Source: JAAGZL01 sp964628835 (lineage in GTDB: Bacteria; Pseudomonadota; Gammaproteobacteria; Chromatiales; Chromatiaceae). From it: a stretch of DNA of 53,127 nucleotides. The translations under genes were made by a program, and so were the position numbers. The stretch is taken from the NCBI GenBank assembly GCA_964628835.1, contig CAZVME010000016.1:1-53127 (forward strand), read 5' to 3'. Under the pieces are notes generated by a model. The model did not search any database and was not told where the DNA came from. It saw nothing but the letters and a program-made list of their open reading frames with translations. Shown piece after piece: positions 9,086-16,939 of the stretch. Positions within the stretch are counted from its first letter, which is position 1; each line of letters opens with the position of its first letter.

Positions 9086-11362
9086 GTGGAAGGGTTTGAA
9101 GATCTAAAAATAAATAGCTCCACCTACCAATGGTCAGTGCGGGTGGTTTCAATCTTGAAACGCCTGCTGAGTGTCAACATCAAGATGCATCATGATGAGG
9201 GGCAGGTGGCCGATGGTGAGATCTTCCTGTTCAATCATTTCGCCCGCTTTGAAACCTTTATCCCCCAGTACCTGATCTATCAGGAGGACGGCTCCTACTG
9301 TCGCTCTCTGGCGGCGGAGGAGTTCTTTGTTGAGGACGACTCCTTCTCCAACTACCTTCTGAGTGTTGGCGCAGTTCCAAATAAATATCCCAGGCTGATG
9401 CCGTTTCTGGCCGGGGAGATCCTGCGTGGTCGCAAGGTCATAATCTTCCCTGAAGGCGGCATGGTGAAGGACCGCCGGGTGCATGATCACAAGGGACGTT
9501 ATCGCATCTACTCCAGAAGCGCCAAGGAGCGACGCAAACACCATACTGGTGCTGCGGTACTGTCACTGAAGGTGGATCTGCTAAAACAGTCGATTCGGAA
9601 CGCCTTTGATCGGGGTGACGATACGGCCATCAATAGCTGGATTGATACTCTGGAGATGGAGGGCAGAGATGCCCTGTCTGCGGCGGCCCAGCGTAAATCC
9701 ACCATTGTCCCAGCCAACATCACTTTTTACCCCATGCGGGTGGGTGACAACCTGTTACGGCGTGGTGTGGAGTTGTTCAACAGTGGTATCAGCAAACGGT
9801 TGTCTGAAGAGTTGTTGATTGAGGGCAATATCCTGCTTAAGCACACCGATATGGATATCCGACTGGGGGACCTCATCCATACTGAGGAGTACTGGAAGCA
9901 TTGGGAGCGTCCGGTTACCCGCCACTGCACCAACTGTATCAAGAGCCTGGATGACCTGCTGGTGCCAAACCCCTCCAAGAGTAATCTGGAACGGCGTTAC
10001 CTCTCAGCCCGTATCAGGCACAACTCTCTGAAGCTGCGTGACAGCTATATGCGTGGCATCTACGTGGAGGTGACGATCAATCTCAGCCACCTGGCCTCAT
10101 TGATCATCTATTCGCACCTGGAGAAGGGGCTGCAGGATGTGGATTATGATGATTTTCATCGCATGCTCTATCTGGCGGTAAAGAGTGTCCAGGCTCTGCC
10201 GCATATAAATCTGCATCGTAGCCTGAGAAATCCTGGGGCCTACTCTGAGCTGTTGGTGGGCAAGTGTGATGGCCTGGATCAGTTTATCTCTACATCTGCG
10301 CAGTTGGAGCTGTTGGAACTGGAGGGTGCGAGATACAGATTTATGCCCAAGCTGTGCGCCGAACATGATTTTGATGTGGTAAGAACTGAGAATATGGTTG
10401 AGGTCTATGCCAATGAGGCACAGCCGGTTCGGGGGATAGATGAGGTGGTGGAAAAGGCCATTGCCGACGCGTTTGACCCGGATGCAAAGGAGATCGCCCG
10501 CTTCAGGTTTAGTGATATGCGGATCTCCCACAAATGGGATTGCGAAGTCTTCGATAAACCGCAGTATGAGGAGATTAACCAGAAGGAGACAGCTACAGAA
10601 TGGAGTGATCCATTTTGTATCCTGCCCGACAACCACAAGGATATGGGAGTTATCCTGGTCCATGGATTTTTGGCTACTCCGGCGGAGGTCCGGGAGTTTG
10701 GAGAGCAGCTTTCTGCCCTAGGCTATCCGGTTATAGGTCCGCGGCTAAAGGGACATGGAACCTCACCCTGGGACCTGCGCGAGAGGTCCTGGGAGGATTG
10801 GCTGGGGTCTGTGCGTAGGGCATATGAGATTATCTCTGCCCATTGCAGCCAGGTATGCCTGGTTGGTTTTTCCACTGGAGGGGCGCTCTCCTTGTTGCTG
10901 GCATCCGAGCAACTGGATGGATTGGCCGGTGTGGTCACCATATCAGTGCCCATCAAGTTCATGAATAAGAACATGGTTTTTGTCCCCCTGTTGCACACCG
11001 CTAACAAACTGATGAGTTGGGTTCCATCCTATGAGGGGATTATGCCGTTCCGGCCCAATGACGATACCGAGCATCCAAACATCAACTACCGTTCCATACC
11101 GGTACACGCCCTGTTTGAGCTGCGCCTGATGGTTTCCGAGTTGGAGGATAGGCTTAAGGATGTGCACTGTCCTGCGCTGGTGCTCCAGGCCGATCAGGAT
11201 CCGGTGGTTGAGCCAGAGAGTGCAAATATTGTTATGGATAAGTTGGGTAGTGGTGACAAGCGTCTGGAGTTTATTCAATCTACACGCCACGGCACCCTGT
11301 ATGGGGATATCGGCGACACTAGAAAACTGATAATAGATTATCTGGATAATCTGAGTGTTTAG
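9086..11362 (+). CDS. Acyltransferase-alpha/beta-hydrolase fusion protein
   Basis: A 758-residue two-domain protein. The N-terminal part resembles PlsC/GPAT acyltransferases: NHFARFE near residue 50 fits the catalytic His-x4-acid motif (Glu in place of the usual Asp), FPEGG at 121-125 fits motif III and VPANITFYP near 210 fits motif IV. A helical middle region (about 240-480) is unassigned. The C-terminal part from about 515 is an alpha/beta hydrolase with an oxyanion HGF (about 526), nucleophile GFSTGG (Ser about 596), an acid in ADQDPV (about 705) and His in STRHG (about 734), closest in look to carboxylesterases/monoacylglycerol lipases. It may remodel or turn over acyl lipids; the substrate is unknown. 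The GTG start follows GGGGG by about 10 nt. Confidence 0.8.
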   Translation: MEGFEDLKINSSTYQWSVRVVSILKRLLSVNIKMHHDEGQVADGEIFLFNHFARFETFIPQYLIYQEDGSYCRSLAAEEFFVEDDSFSNYLLSVGAVPNKYPRLMPFLAGEILRGRKVIIFPEGGMVKDRRVHDHKGRYRIYSRSAKERRKHHTGAAVLSLKVDLLKQSIRNAFDRGDDTAINSWIDTLEMEGRDALSAAAQRKSTIVPANITFYPMRVGDNLLRRGVELFNSGISKRLSEELLIEGNILLKHTDMDIRLGDLIHTEEYWKHWERPVTRHCTNCIKSLDDLLVPNPSKSNLERRYLSARIRHNSLKLRDSYMRGIYVEVTINLSHLASLIIYSHLEKGLQDVDYDDFHRMLYLAVKSVQALPHINLHRSLRNPGAYSELLVGKCDGLDQFISTSAQLELLELEGARYRFMPKLCAEHDFDVVRTENMVEVYANEAQPVRGIDEVVEKAIADAFDPDAKEIARFRFSDMRISHKWDCEVFDKPQYEEINQKETATEWSDPFCILPDNHKDMGVILVHGFLATPAEVREFGEQLSALGYPVIGPRLKGHGTSPWDLRERSWEDWLGSVRRAYEIISAHCSQVCLVGFSTGGALSLLLASEQLDGLAGVVTISVPIKFMNKNMVFVPLLHTANKLMSWVPSYEGIMPFRPNDDTEHPNINYRSIPVHALFELRLMVSELEDRLKDVHCPALVLQADQDPVVEPESANIVMDKLGSGDKRLEFIQSTRHGTLYGDIGDTRKLIIDYLDNLSV

Positions 11363-11454
11363 GGAAGCTGTGGTTTATTCAGAGGCTCCAGCAGCCCATG
11401 GATGTGATACCATTTTTATGACTTTAATCAGAGCTTCATTAGGCAAAACAATTT

Positions 11455-11985
11455 ATGCCAGGATTGATCAGAAACCCACGCACCATGACTAGGCTTGTCT
11501 GTACTTTGCTATGTCTGTTTATCCTCTCTGCCTGTTCCAAAACTGAAAGGGAGGAGGCCGTATACCAACTGGTTGCGGAAGGAGTAAGTATGGCTGAAGC
11601 CCATGACCTGAGAGGGATTATGAGCCTGATGGCGGAGGGATTTATTGCCGGGCCGGGCCAACACTCAAAACAGGAGTCTAAGAGAATACTCTTTGTGATG
11701 CTAAGGCGCTATGGGGATTTTCGTCTCCTCTATCCCAAGCCAACGGTAAAACTCTCAGAGGACGAACAGAGTGCCGTGGTTAAGATGAATTTCCTTATTG
11801 CCACCAAGGGGCGGCTATTCCCTGAGCTGGATTTGCTCTATGCCGACCCCTCAGCATGGTTGGAGGCGGTTGGCAAAGGCGCCGATATATATACCCTTTC
11901 CATGCAACTAAACCATGAAGCAGGAGACTGGTTGCTGGACCGGGCAAGACTCACAAGCTTTACCAGACCGCATGGGAGGATGTGA
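11455..11985 (+). CDS. Putative lipoprotein of unknown function
   Basis: The 176-residue product has a short N-terminal signal with lipobox LSAC (Cys about residue 27), so it is probably a lipoprotein. The mature part alternates helices and strands (YQLVAEGVSMAEAHDLRGIMSLM, then KMNFLIATKG, ending LLDRARLTSF), compatible with an NTF2-like small fold, but no family was recognised. ATG 11455 is used; ATG 11485 would leave a shorter and more typical signal peptide, and neither has a clear ribosome site. It lies 92 bp after the acyltransferase-hydrolase gene on the same strand and could be cotranscribed. Confidence 0.65.
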   Translation: MPGLIRNPRTMTRLVCTLLCLFILSACSKTEREEAVYQLVAEGVSMAEAHDLRGIMSLMAEGFIAGPGQHSKQESKRILFVMLRRYGDFRLLYPKPTVKLSEDEQSAVVKMNFLIATKGRLFPELDLLYADPSAWLEAVGKGADIYTLSMQLNHEAGDWLLDRARLTSFTRPHGRM

Positions 11986-12092
11986 CCTCCCATTTAATCT
12001 GGCGAAGCTATGCTCATCTGGGTATCCGGGTAACAGTTTATATGTAAGTGATGGCTGGAATCGGTTTATCAGCTCAGACAAGGGAGTTAGTA

Positions 12093-13025
12093 ATGGCAGT
12101 TGAAAAACGGGTTTCTGAAGCGTCGTCGGTAAGGGAGTTTTTCCACGAACAGTGGTTGCAGTTGACCGAACTCCTGGGCATGGAAGCCGACGTAGCTACG
12201 CCAGGTGTAAGCGACAGGTTGGCCCTGGCTGCAGCGGTGGATACAGTGGTGCAGGGTACGGATGCCAGGATGCGTGCAGTCAGCAATTATAAGAAAAGAT
12301 TACGCACCGGTACCCGGGTCTTGCTGGAGCATATAGACGATCTGGTCAACCGTATGCCTATGGCATTGAAGTTGTCACGTGAGAGCTTTGTGTATGACCC
12401 TCAGGTAAGAGCCTTCTTCCCCAGCATGGCTGGGATTGAACTACTATGCAGACAGAACAATGAAATAGATGAGTACATCTCTTCATCTTGCGCCAGCGGG
12501 AGTGACTCATTTTTCGCCTTGCTGTTCCTTAACTATTCTGAAAAGGAAATTTACACAACCGAGCTCCAAGGCGATATTCTGCAACGGGATGTCCGCAAAA
12601 CCGGGATTGTTTTTACCGGCCACAGATTTCTGGCGCCCGCTGCAAACAATACTGAAATCAGATGGTCGCTGAAACGTATTCTGTTTGAAAATGTTATTGA
12701 GTATCTGAAAGTGTTGCTGGGTCACAGACGCCAGGCTGAAACCGAACAACAATTAAGCGGCGCAGCTGCTTCAGACGGGATACACAACCTTAGTAATCCT
12801 TCTGAGTATCTTGATACCTTGGTGGAACTGCTTGAGCTGCCACTGGACCTTGTGGGTCTGCACGAGAACACAGTCAGAATTAACCCGATGGGCATAAAGC
12901 TTCCAGACTCTGTTGGATCAAGCGGGGAAGATATTCGTCTGCAACATCTCGAGATAGGTGAGGAGAATACCAACCTGATCGCACTTACTGAAATCTCGCT
13001 GGCCAGCATGAATAGCGGAAGTTAG
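12093..13025 (+). CDS. Conserved-looking protein of unknown function, 310 residues
   Basis: No family was recognised. The protein is soluble with no signal peptide or membrane span. An N-terminal helical region (about 1-95) is followed by a mixed alpha/beta middle containing DSFFALLFLNYSEKE, DVRKTGIVFTGHRF and IRWSLKRILFENVIEYL (about 150-215), and a C-terminal part rich in Leu with an EYLDTLVELLELP segment. ATG 12093 is chosen because AAGGGAG lies about 8 nt upstream; in-frame ATGs at 12048 and 12051 lack one. It follows the lipoprotein gene by 107 bp. Normal codon pattern and length argue for a real gene. Confidence 0.65.
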   Translation: MAVEKRVSEASSVREFFHEQWLQLTELLGMEADVATPGVSDRLALAAAVDTVVQGTDARMRAVSNYKKRLRTGTRVLLEHIDDLVNRMPMALKLSRESFVYDPQVRAFFPSMAGIELLCRQNNEIDEYISSSCASGSDSFFALLFLNYSEKEIYTTELQGDILQRDVRKTGIVFTGHRFLAPAANNTEIRWSLKRILFENVIEYLKVLLGHRRQAETEQQLSGAAASDGIHNLSNPSEYLDTLVELLELPLDLVGLHENTVRINPMGIKLPDSVGSSGEDIRLQHLEIGEENTNLIALTEISLASMNSGS

Positions 13026-13084
13026 TTCTGGGTTTCATTCCAGCCAGTAGGCGTCCTCACACCTTAATTCAACCCATAGGCCCT

Positions 13085-13312
13085 AAAAGGCTTTGCCGTT
13101 TCTGCGTAGTGCAGGGAAGGGAGTAAGTGGCGATTTTTTGCGGAAGAGTTTGTTTACCTGTGGGAATGGCGACTCGCCACGATGGATGTGGCAATCAGCC
13201 TGGCTATTCCATCGGCGCGGGATGTGCCTCTCACAGGCTAATTGATGGGGGGTGGATATTTTGGCCCCTTGCATGGGCCTTCCTCATACTACCCGCTTTG
13301 CGAGTAGTAGAT
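13085..13312. repeat. REP/BIME-like repeat, copy B
   Basis: This is the second copy of the 230-bp intergenic repeat seen at 6648-6883, in the same orientation. It keeps TGGCGACTCGCCA, GTGGATATTTTGG and the CCCGCTTTGCG end, with scattered substitutions and small gaps. Compensation is partly lost in the second hairpin here (GGCGCGGGATGTGCC), which suggests an older or decaying copy. It fills most of the 312-bp gap between the unknown 310-residue gene and the small secreted protein; nothing else is seen there. Confidence 0.75.
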
Positions 13313-13337
13313 GATGTCTGGAATCGCTCACGAATAA

Positions 13338-13655
13338 CTACATGGGCGAAAATATCCGGGCTGAGAGACAGAACTTCTCCTCCTGCTCTTTAATTTCGGA
13401 GGAGGGATCATGGCCAACTTTGCGGTACTTGTCCTGGTAGTATCTACATCGGATCTTAAAGTGCTTTTTGGCATATGAGCGGCACTGCCTGTAATCAATA
13501 GTGCCAAATGCATGATTGAAACAGACCGACTTGTGAATGATCTGGTTATTCCTCTCCTTCCATAAGAGGCGTTGTTTCTGGCCTGCGGCAGCATTCAAGG
13601 CCAACGCCAACAGAAGAAAAGTAAGAATGGTGGTTAGTGATGGTTTATGAGCCAT
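13338..13655 (-). CDS. Small secreted cysteine-containing protein
   Basis: The 105-residue product begins with a clear signal peptide (LTTILTFLLLALALNAAAG, cleavage near AAA-G). The mature part of about 80 residues is basic and aromatic-rich with four cysteines (in SVCFNHAF, RQCRSY, IRCRYY and KFCLSA), which could form two disulfide bonds in the periplasm. No family was recognised. It has its own gap on both sides: the REP-like repeat downstream and an A+T-rich upstream region. The gene is convergent with the unknown plus-strand gene. Signal peptide and patterned cysteines make it more likely real than chance. Confidence 0.6.
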   Translation of the reverse strand: MAHKPSLTTILTFLLLALALNAAAGQKQRLLWKERNNQIIHKSVCFNHAFGTIDYRQCRSYAKKHFKIRCRYYQDKYRKVGHDPSSEIKEQEEKFCLSARIFSPM

Positions 13656-13822
13656 ATCTACGCATCCTTGTATTGCTCTTAAGGTTATTCCAGCTACTGT
13701 GCCTTATGAGACTGTTATTATTATCTGCTCTTACTTTAGACTATATTCCGAAGTTGTGTATGACAACCGGATATAGGTGAAGGTTTTTAATCGGTAACTC
13801 TGAACCTGTCGTGGCTGCTTAG

Positions 13823-13857
13823 AAAAAAGAACCCCACCAATGGCGGGGTTCTTTTTT
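13823..13857 (-). terminator. Strong intrinsic terminator of the sox operon
   Basis: A hairpin with arms AAAAAAGAACCCC and GGGGTTCTTTTTT and a short loop lies 31 bp beyond the stop of the last minus-strand sox-operon gene. On the minus strand it ends in a T-run, the classic Rho-independent form. It is symmetric enough to work in both directions. Confidence 0.92.
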
Positions 13858-13887
13858 ATCTAGCAAGTCAGAAATAAACATTGACCT

Positions 13888-14403
13888 TTATTTCTTGTCT
13901 ACGCACGCCAAGGCACCACATGACAGTCGATTGACCTGATACATGCCGTGGCAGGCGATGCAATTCTGCATTAACTCTGCCATTTGTCCTGCTACATGGT
14001 TGGCATCTTCCAAATCAAGTGCATCCAAAGCGATCGCATCAAACGTCGTATGCACATTGTTGGCAAGTTGGATAAACGTCTGCGGCAATTTTACTACGAC
14101 ACGGTCAGGGATCTCATTTGCAGCTCCGCTGCCCATAGTCTTTGCTGCTAGTGATACCTGCGCAAAATCTTTCTTAGCCAAGCCATCAAAGATCGATTGC
14201 ACAGCAACAACAAAAGCGCGCATTTCTTCAAGTACCAAAACCCGTTCGTCGTTCGGTAACGAGAGCATAATGCGCACGTCTGGGTCCGGTTCAGCAGCAA
14301 CGGGCTTTTTGTCATCAGCACTCACGGACCCAGCGCTTATTGACAACAGTAATGCCGCCAATACGCCAAATACGCTTCCTACTATATCTGTTCTACTTCT
14401 CAT
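13888..14403 (-). CDS. Periplasmic monohaem cytochrome of the sox operon
   Basis: A 171-residue exported protein with a signal peptide (LAALLLSISAGSVSA) and a single haem-binding CIACH motif about 25 residues from the C-terminus. The preceding region is almost wholly helical, so the layout is that of a four-helix-bundle cytochrome of the c'/c-556 kind, with haem attached near the end of the last helix. It is the last gene of the sox operon, 13 bp after soxZ, and is followed by a strong terminator. A role as electron acceptor or carrier for SoxXA-dependent thiosulfate oxidation is inferred from position. Two extra cysteines (LSCGALACVDKK) at the very C-terminus are unusual. Confidence 0.8.
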   Translation of the reverse strand: MRSRTDIVGSVFGVLAALLLSISAGSVSADDKKPVAAEPDPDVRIMLSLPNDERVLVLEEMRAFVVAVQSIFDGLAKKDFAQVSLAAKTMGSGAANEIPDRVVVKLPQTFIQLANNVHTTFDAIALDALDLEDANHVAGQMAELMQNCIACHGMYQVNRLSCGALACVDKK

Positions 14404-14416
14404 TCTAACTCTCCTG

Positions 14417-14737
14417 TCAATCTACAACTGCTTCCGCGCCACCAGATTTGCCAAGGTTATCTTTCCAGGACACTTTAATCACGTCCTTAGGTTTGGCACC
14501 ATTTACTTCAAATCCGAAAAATGGATTCTTGGAAACTCCGCCACCGCACTTCAAATTTATCACAGCCTTATCATTGAGATAGACCGTCATGTTATTTAAA
14601 AAATGGGGGGGTTTTGTTTGTTTAGGAAGCTTAGGGTTGGGTCGTGCACGGGATCTCATCGGATGCTTAACAATCACCCTTACCAGTACAGTTTTATCCT
14701 TCTTCTTTAGACGAATCTTTGTTAGACCATTACTCAT
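14417..14737 (-). CDS. soxZ: Thiosulfate-oxidation carrier subunit SoxZ
   Basis: SoxZ pairs with SoxY to form the periplasmic carrier on which sulfur intermediates are bound. The protein is 106 residues, the family size, with the typical start (IRLKKKDKTVLVRVIVKHPM), a central FLNNMTVYLND segment and the family's WKDNLG motif near the C-terminus. It has no signal peptide; SoxZ is exported as a passenger of Tat-targeted SoxY. It follows soxY by about 28 bp on the minus strand. No abnormality is seen. Confidence 0.95.
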   Translation of the reverse strand: MSNGLTKIRLKKKDKTVLVRVIVKHPMRSRARPNPKLPKQTKPPHFLNNMTVYLNDKAVINLKCGGGVSKNPFFGFEVNGAKPKDVIKVSWKDNLGKSGGAEAVVD

Positions 14738-14765
14738 TACGTTTGCTCCACCTAATTTACTGTGA

Positions 14766-15236
14766 TCAACCGCCGCAGCCGCCGATTGTTACTTTGACCA
14801 AAGCGCTAGCCGTGTATAATTTACCATTTGCCGTGACTAGGGCGCGTAAGTCCGAGCTCTTAAGCATTTTAATCCGTAAAGCGGCATAAGCTTCTGCGCC
14901 ACCCTCGAATCCGAATTCAGCAACCAGAGGAATCGGATTACCCTCTGCGATCAAGGCAATATGTTCAGTACCAGGGATGCTACTTCTCACTGTAATCGGC
15001 ACCATTGAACCATTGGCTGCAATTTCTGGAGATGTAATCACAATGTCTGCAGACTTCTCGGCCTTGTCGGCATTAAGCTTAGACAGCAACTGCTTCAAGT
15101 CTTTTATATCGTAATTGGTTTTCTCGCTGGCTGCATGCACCGGTAGCGCCGGTACAATTACGCCTAGCGCGGCAGCGGCACAGGCACTACCACCTGCGGC
15201 CAAAAGCTTTATGAATTGTCTTCTTTGATACTTCAA
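14766..15236 (-). CDS. soxY: Thiosulfate-oxidation carrier protein SoxY
   Basis: SoxY carries thiosulfate-derived sulfur covalently on a C-terminal swinging-arm cysteine. That arm is intact: the protein ends VTIGGCGG. A Tat signal (RRQFIKLLAAGG) and an Ala-rich core export the folded SoxYZ pair. The TTG at 15236 is preferred because AAGAGGAG lies 7 nt upstream; an in-frame ATG at 15260 lies upstream of that ribosome site, which would then be inside the gene. The resulting 156 residues fit the family. It is separated from soxA by 309 bp containing a long hairpin, so it may have its own promoter or an RNA-processing site. Confidence 0.93.
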   Translation of the reverse strand: MKYQRRQFIKLLAAGGSACAAAALGVIVPALPVHAASEKTNYDIKDLKQLLSKLNADKAEKSADIVITSPEIAANGSMVPITVRSSIPGTEHIALIAEGNPIPLVAEFGFEGGAEAYAALRIKMLKSSDLRALVTANGKLYTASALVKVTIGGCGG

Positions 15237-15431
15237 CTTATTACTCCTCTTGATTATCATCGATAACGAATTGAATTTGTTGTCTCAGGTGTATCTTCGA
15301 TCGCGTGACATAAAATGTGACAGCGCAATCTCTCTATTTTGTACTCGATCTTTGACGACGCGATAGCCATTACCATCATTCCACTACCTAACGACGCGCC
15401 TTGTTGCTTTGCGCTGATAAGATAGTTGCTT

Positions 15432-15492
15432 CAGGTGAGTGGTTCGGCTGGGTAAAGCTGTTGCTGCATGCTTGCTGCAACAGCCTCACCTG
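15432..15492. promoter_or_regulatory. Long imperfect hairpin between soxA and soxY
   Basis: The outer arms CAGGTGAG (15432-15439) and CTCACCTG (15485-15492) bracket the inner arms GCTGTTGC (15457-15464) and GCAACAGC (15477-15484). The structure sits 53 bp after the soxA stop with no T-run on the minus strand, so it is more like an RNA-stability, processing or attenuation hairpin than a full terminator. Its effect on soxY levels is inference. Confidence 0.55.
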
Positions 15493-15544
15493 CCGAGGTA
15501 GTACGGTCTTCCTTCGCTTTAGCCTCCATGGCAGACATAGAGAA

Positions 15545-16456
15545 TTAGCGAATCGATGGTATTTTGATCGGATGACCGTTGGACAGTGACGTGTAAAATA
15601 TCTCGAGATCTGTATAGGCCGGATGGCCAAGCGGCAAAGGTTTGGACCGTTGCAGCTTCAGACAGCGCATGAACCGTTTGTGAACGGTCTCAACCTCACC
15701 TGCCGCAGCGCGGTAGGTCGGCATGTGTGCCATGTCACCAAATGGTGTTGTTGACACCTCGCCCCGCAGTCGAACTCCCATCAAGCTGCCCGGCACATGG
15801 CACCCGGCACAAGACAAGTTGAGCTGGCCGACGCGTTTGTAGAACAGCTTTTCACCGCGCAGATACGCCGCCTTCATAGGACCAGTCGAGACGTCAATTG
15901 CAATCGGCATCCCGTCACTCAACGACTTGATATAGGTGGTAATGTTGGCGTTTTCTTTAGGGGGTTTGGTTTGCTTAAACTTCTTCCCCAAGACCTTACC
16001 CGAACAGTATTCGACAAGACCGTCCAGGGTCATCAGCTTTTTGAGCTTTTTGTCATACTTAGGATAACCAGTGGCCACACCTTCTAGCTTACCCGAGCCT
16101 GAACTGAGACAGGCAATAAAACCCGGTTTGGCTTTTTCCCACTTCTTAACCAGTGCCTCACCAGCATCGACAGCAATTACGCCAGGATGAAAGTCATCAG
16201 AATCAGCCGTATCAAGATATTTGTAGTTAAGCTTCCAATGCTGCTCCGGGTCAGTGATCATAGCTGAGTTCTTTTTGATGGCCGCATCATCTTTCCAATA
16301 CTGGTAAGTACCGGAAAAATCACCCTTGACCCCAAGTGACGGATCAATTGGCGTACTCGGGTAGTAGGCGTGATCGAACTCCTGTGCAAAGCAGATAGGT
16401 GCAACCAGTACTGTTGCCATCAAGCCTGCAATAAATTTACCTTTATCATGCATCAT
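15545..16456 (-). CDS. soxA: SoxXA cytochrome subunit SoxA (monohaem type)
   Basis: SoxA, with SoxX, catalyses oxidative joining of thiosulfate to the SoxY cysteine. The 303-residue precursor has a signal peptide (cleavage near CFA-Q). A single CAGCH haem motif is at 216-220, and Cys265 in FMRCLKL fits the catalytic cysteine that ligates haem iron as a persulfide. The N-terminal domain keeps Cys116 and Cys151 but no CxxCH, as in single-haem SoxA, where those cysteines form a disulfide. The sequence is shorter and more charged (KKLKKL, KKFKQTKPPK) than the best-known SoxAs. It starts 8 bp after the soxX stop. No frameshift is seen. Confidence 0.92.
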   Translation of the reverse strand: MMHDKGKFIAGLMATVLVAPICFAQEFDHAYYPSTPIDPSLGVKGDFSGTYQYWKDDAAIKKNSAMITDPEQHWKLNYKYLDTADSDDFHPGVIAVDAGEALVKKWEKAKPGFIACLSSGSGKLEGVATGYPKYDKKLKKLMTLDGLVEYCSGKVLGKKFKQTKPPKENANITTYIKSLSDGMPIAIDVSTGPMKAAYLRGEKLFYKRVGQLNLSCAGCHVPGSLMGVRLRGEVSTTPFGDMAHMPTYRAAAGEVETVHKRFMRCLKLQRSKPLPLGHPAYTDLEIFYTSLSNGHPIKIPSIR

Positions 16457-16464
16457 GACGCCCC

Positions 16465-16929
16465 TTATTTTGAGTTCTGAATGAAGGCGACGACGTCGCG
16501 GATTTCTTGATCAGACAAAACGCCATTCGTTCCCATCGGAGGCATCACAGTCGCCGGATTGAGGAGACGCATGTCATACACTAGGGTATAAGTCTGCGCA
16601 TCTGTGCGGTTAAGAGTTCCATATTTGCTCAGATCGGTGCCACGAGTACCTTCCTGAGTGCCACCTGCCATCTTGTGGCAGGCCAGGCAATTTCCTCTAC
16701 TCCTCACAAACGCGATTATCTTGCCACGCTTCGCGTCTCCGTTAAGATCACCAACGAGTTGTTTTCTGACTGGTAACCGTATCTTGCCGCACTTAGGATT
16801 GTCATTAAGACAAGGATAGTGCATCGGGTTGAACTTCTTTGAGATCGTAGGAATCCCTTGGGCAGAGCTATTAACGCTATACCCTCCGGCAACCAGTAAC
16901 ACAACCATTAGATTAACTAGATATCGCAT
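16465..16929 (-). CDS. soxX: SoxXA cytochrome subunit SoxX
   Basis: SoxX is the small cytochrome c partner of SoxA; it passes electrons on from thiosulfate conjugation. The 154-residue precursor has a signal peptide (LMVVLLVAGGYSV, cleavage near SAQ-G) and a CLACH haem motif at 81-85. A methionine in TVMPPMG (about 128-131) is the likely distal ligand, and the C-terminus ends DQEIRDVVAFIQ, typical of class I cytochromes. It is 8 bp from soxA and 10 bp from the porin gene, all on the minus strand. Two additional cysteines (YPCLND, PKCGK) precede the haem domain. Confidence 0.94.
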   Translation of the reverse strand: MRYLVNLMVVLLVAGGYSVNSSAQGIPTISKKFNPMHYPCLNDNPKCGKIRLPVRKQLVGDLNGDAKRGKIIAFVRSRGNCLACHKMAGGTQEGTRGTDLSKYGTLNRTDAQTYTLVYDMRLLNPATVMPPMGTNGVLSDQEIRDVVAFIQNSK

Positions 16930-16939
16930 AAATAACCCT

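Noticed and set aside
13943..14599. 218-residue plus-strand frame opposite the sox cytochrome and soxZ
   Set aside because: It is antisense to two clear minus-strand genes and its residues (many Ser, Ala, Thr) are a shadow of them.
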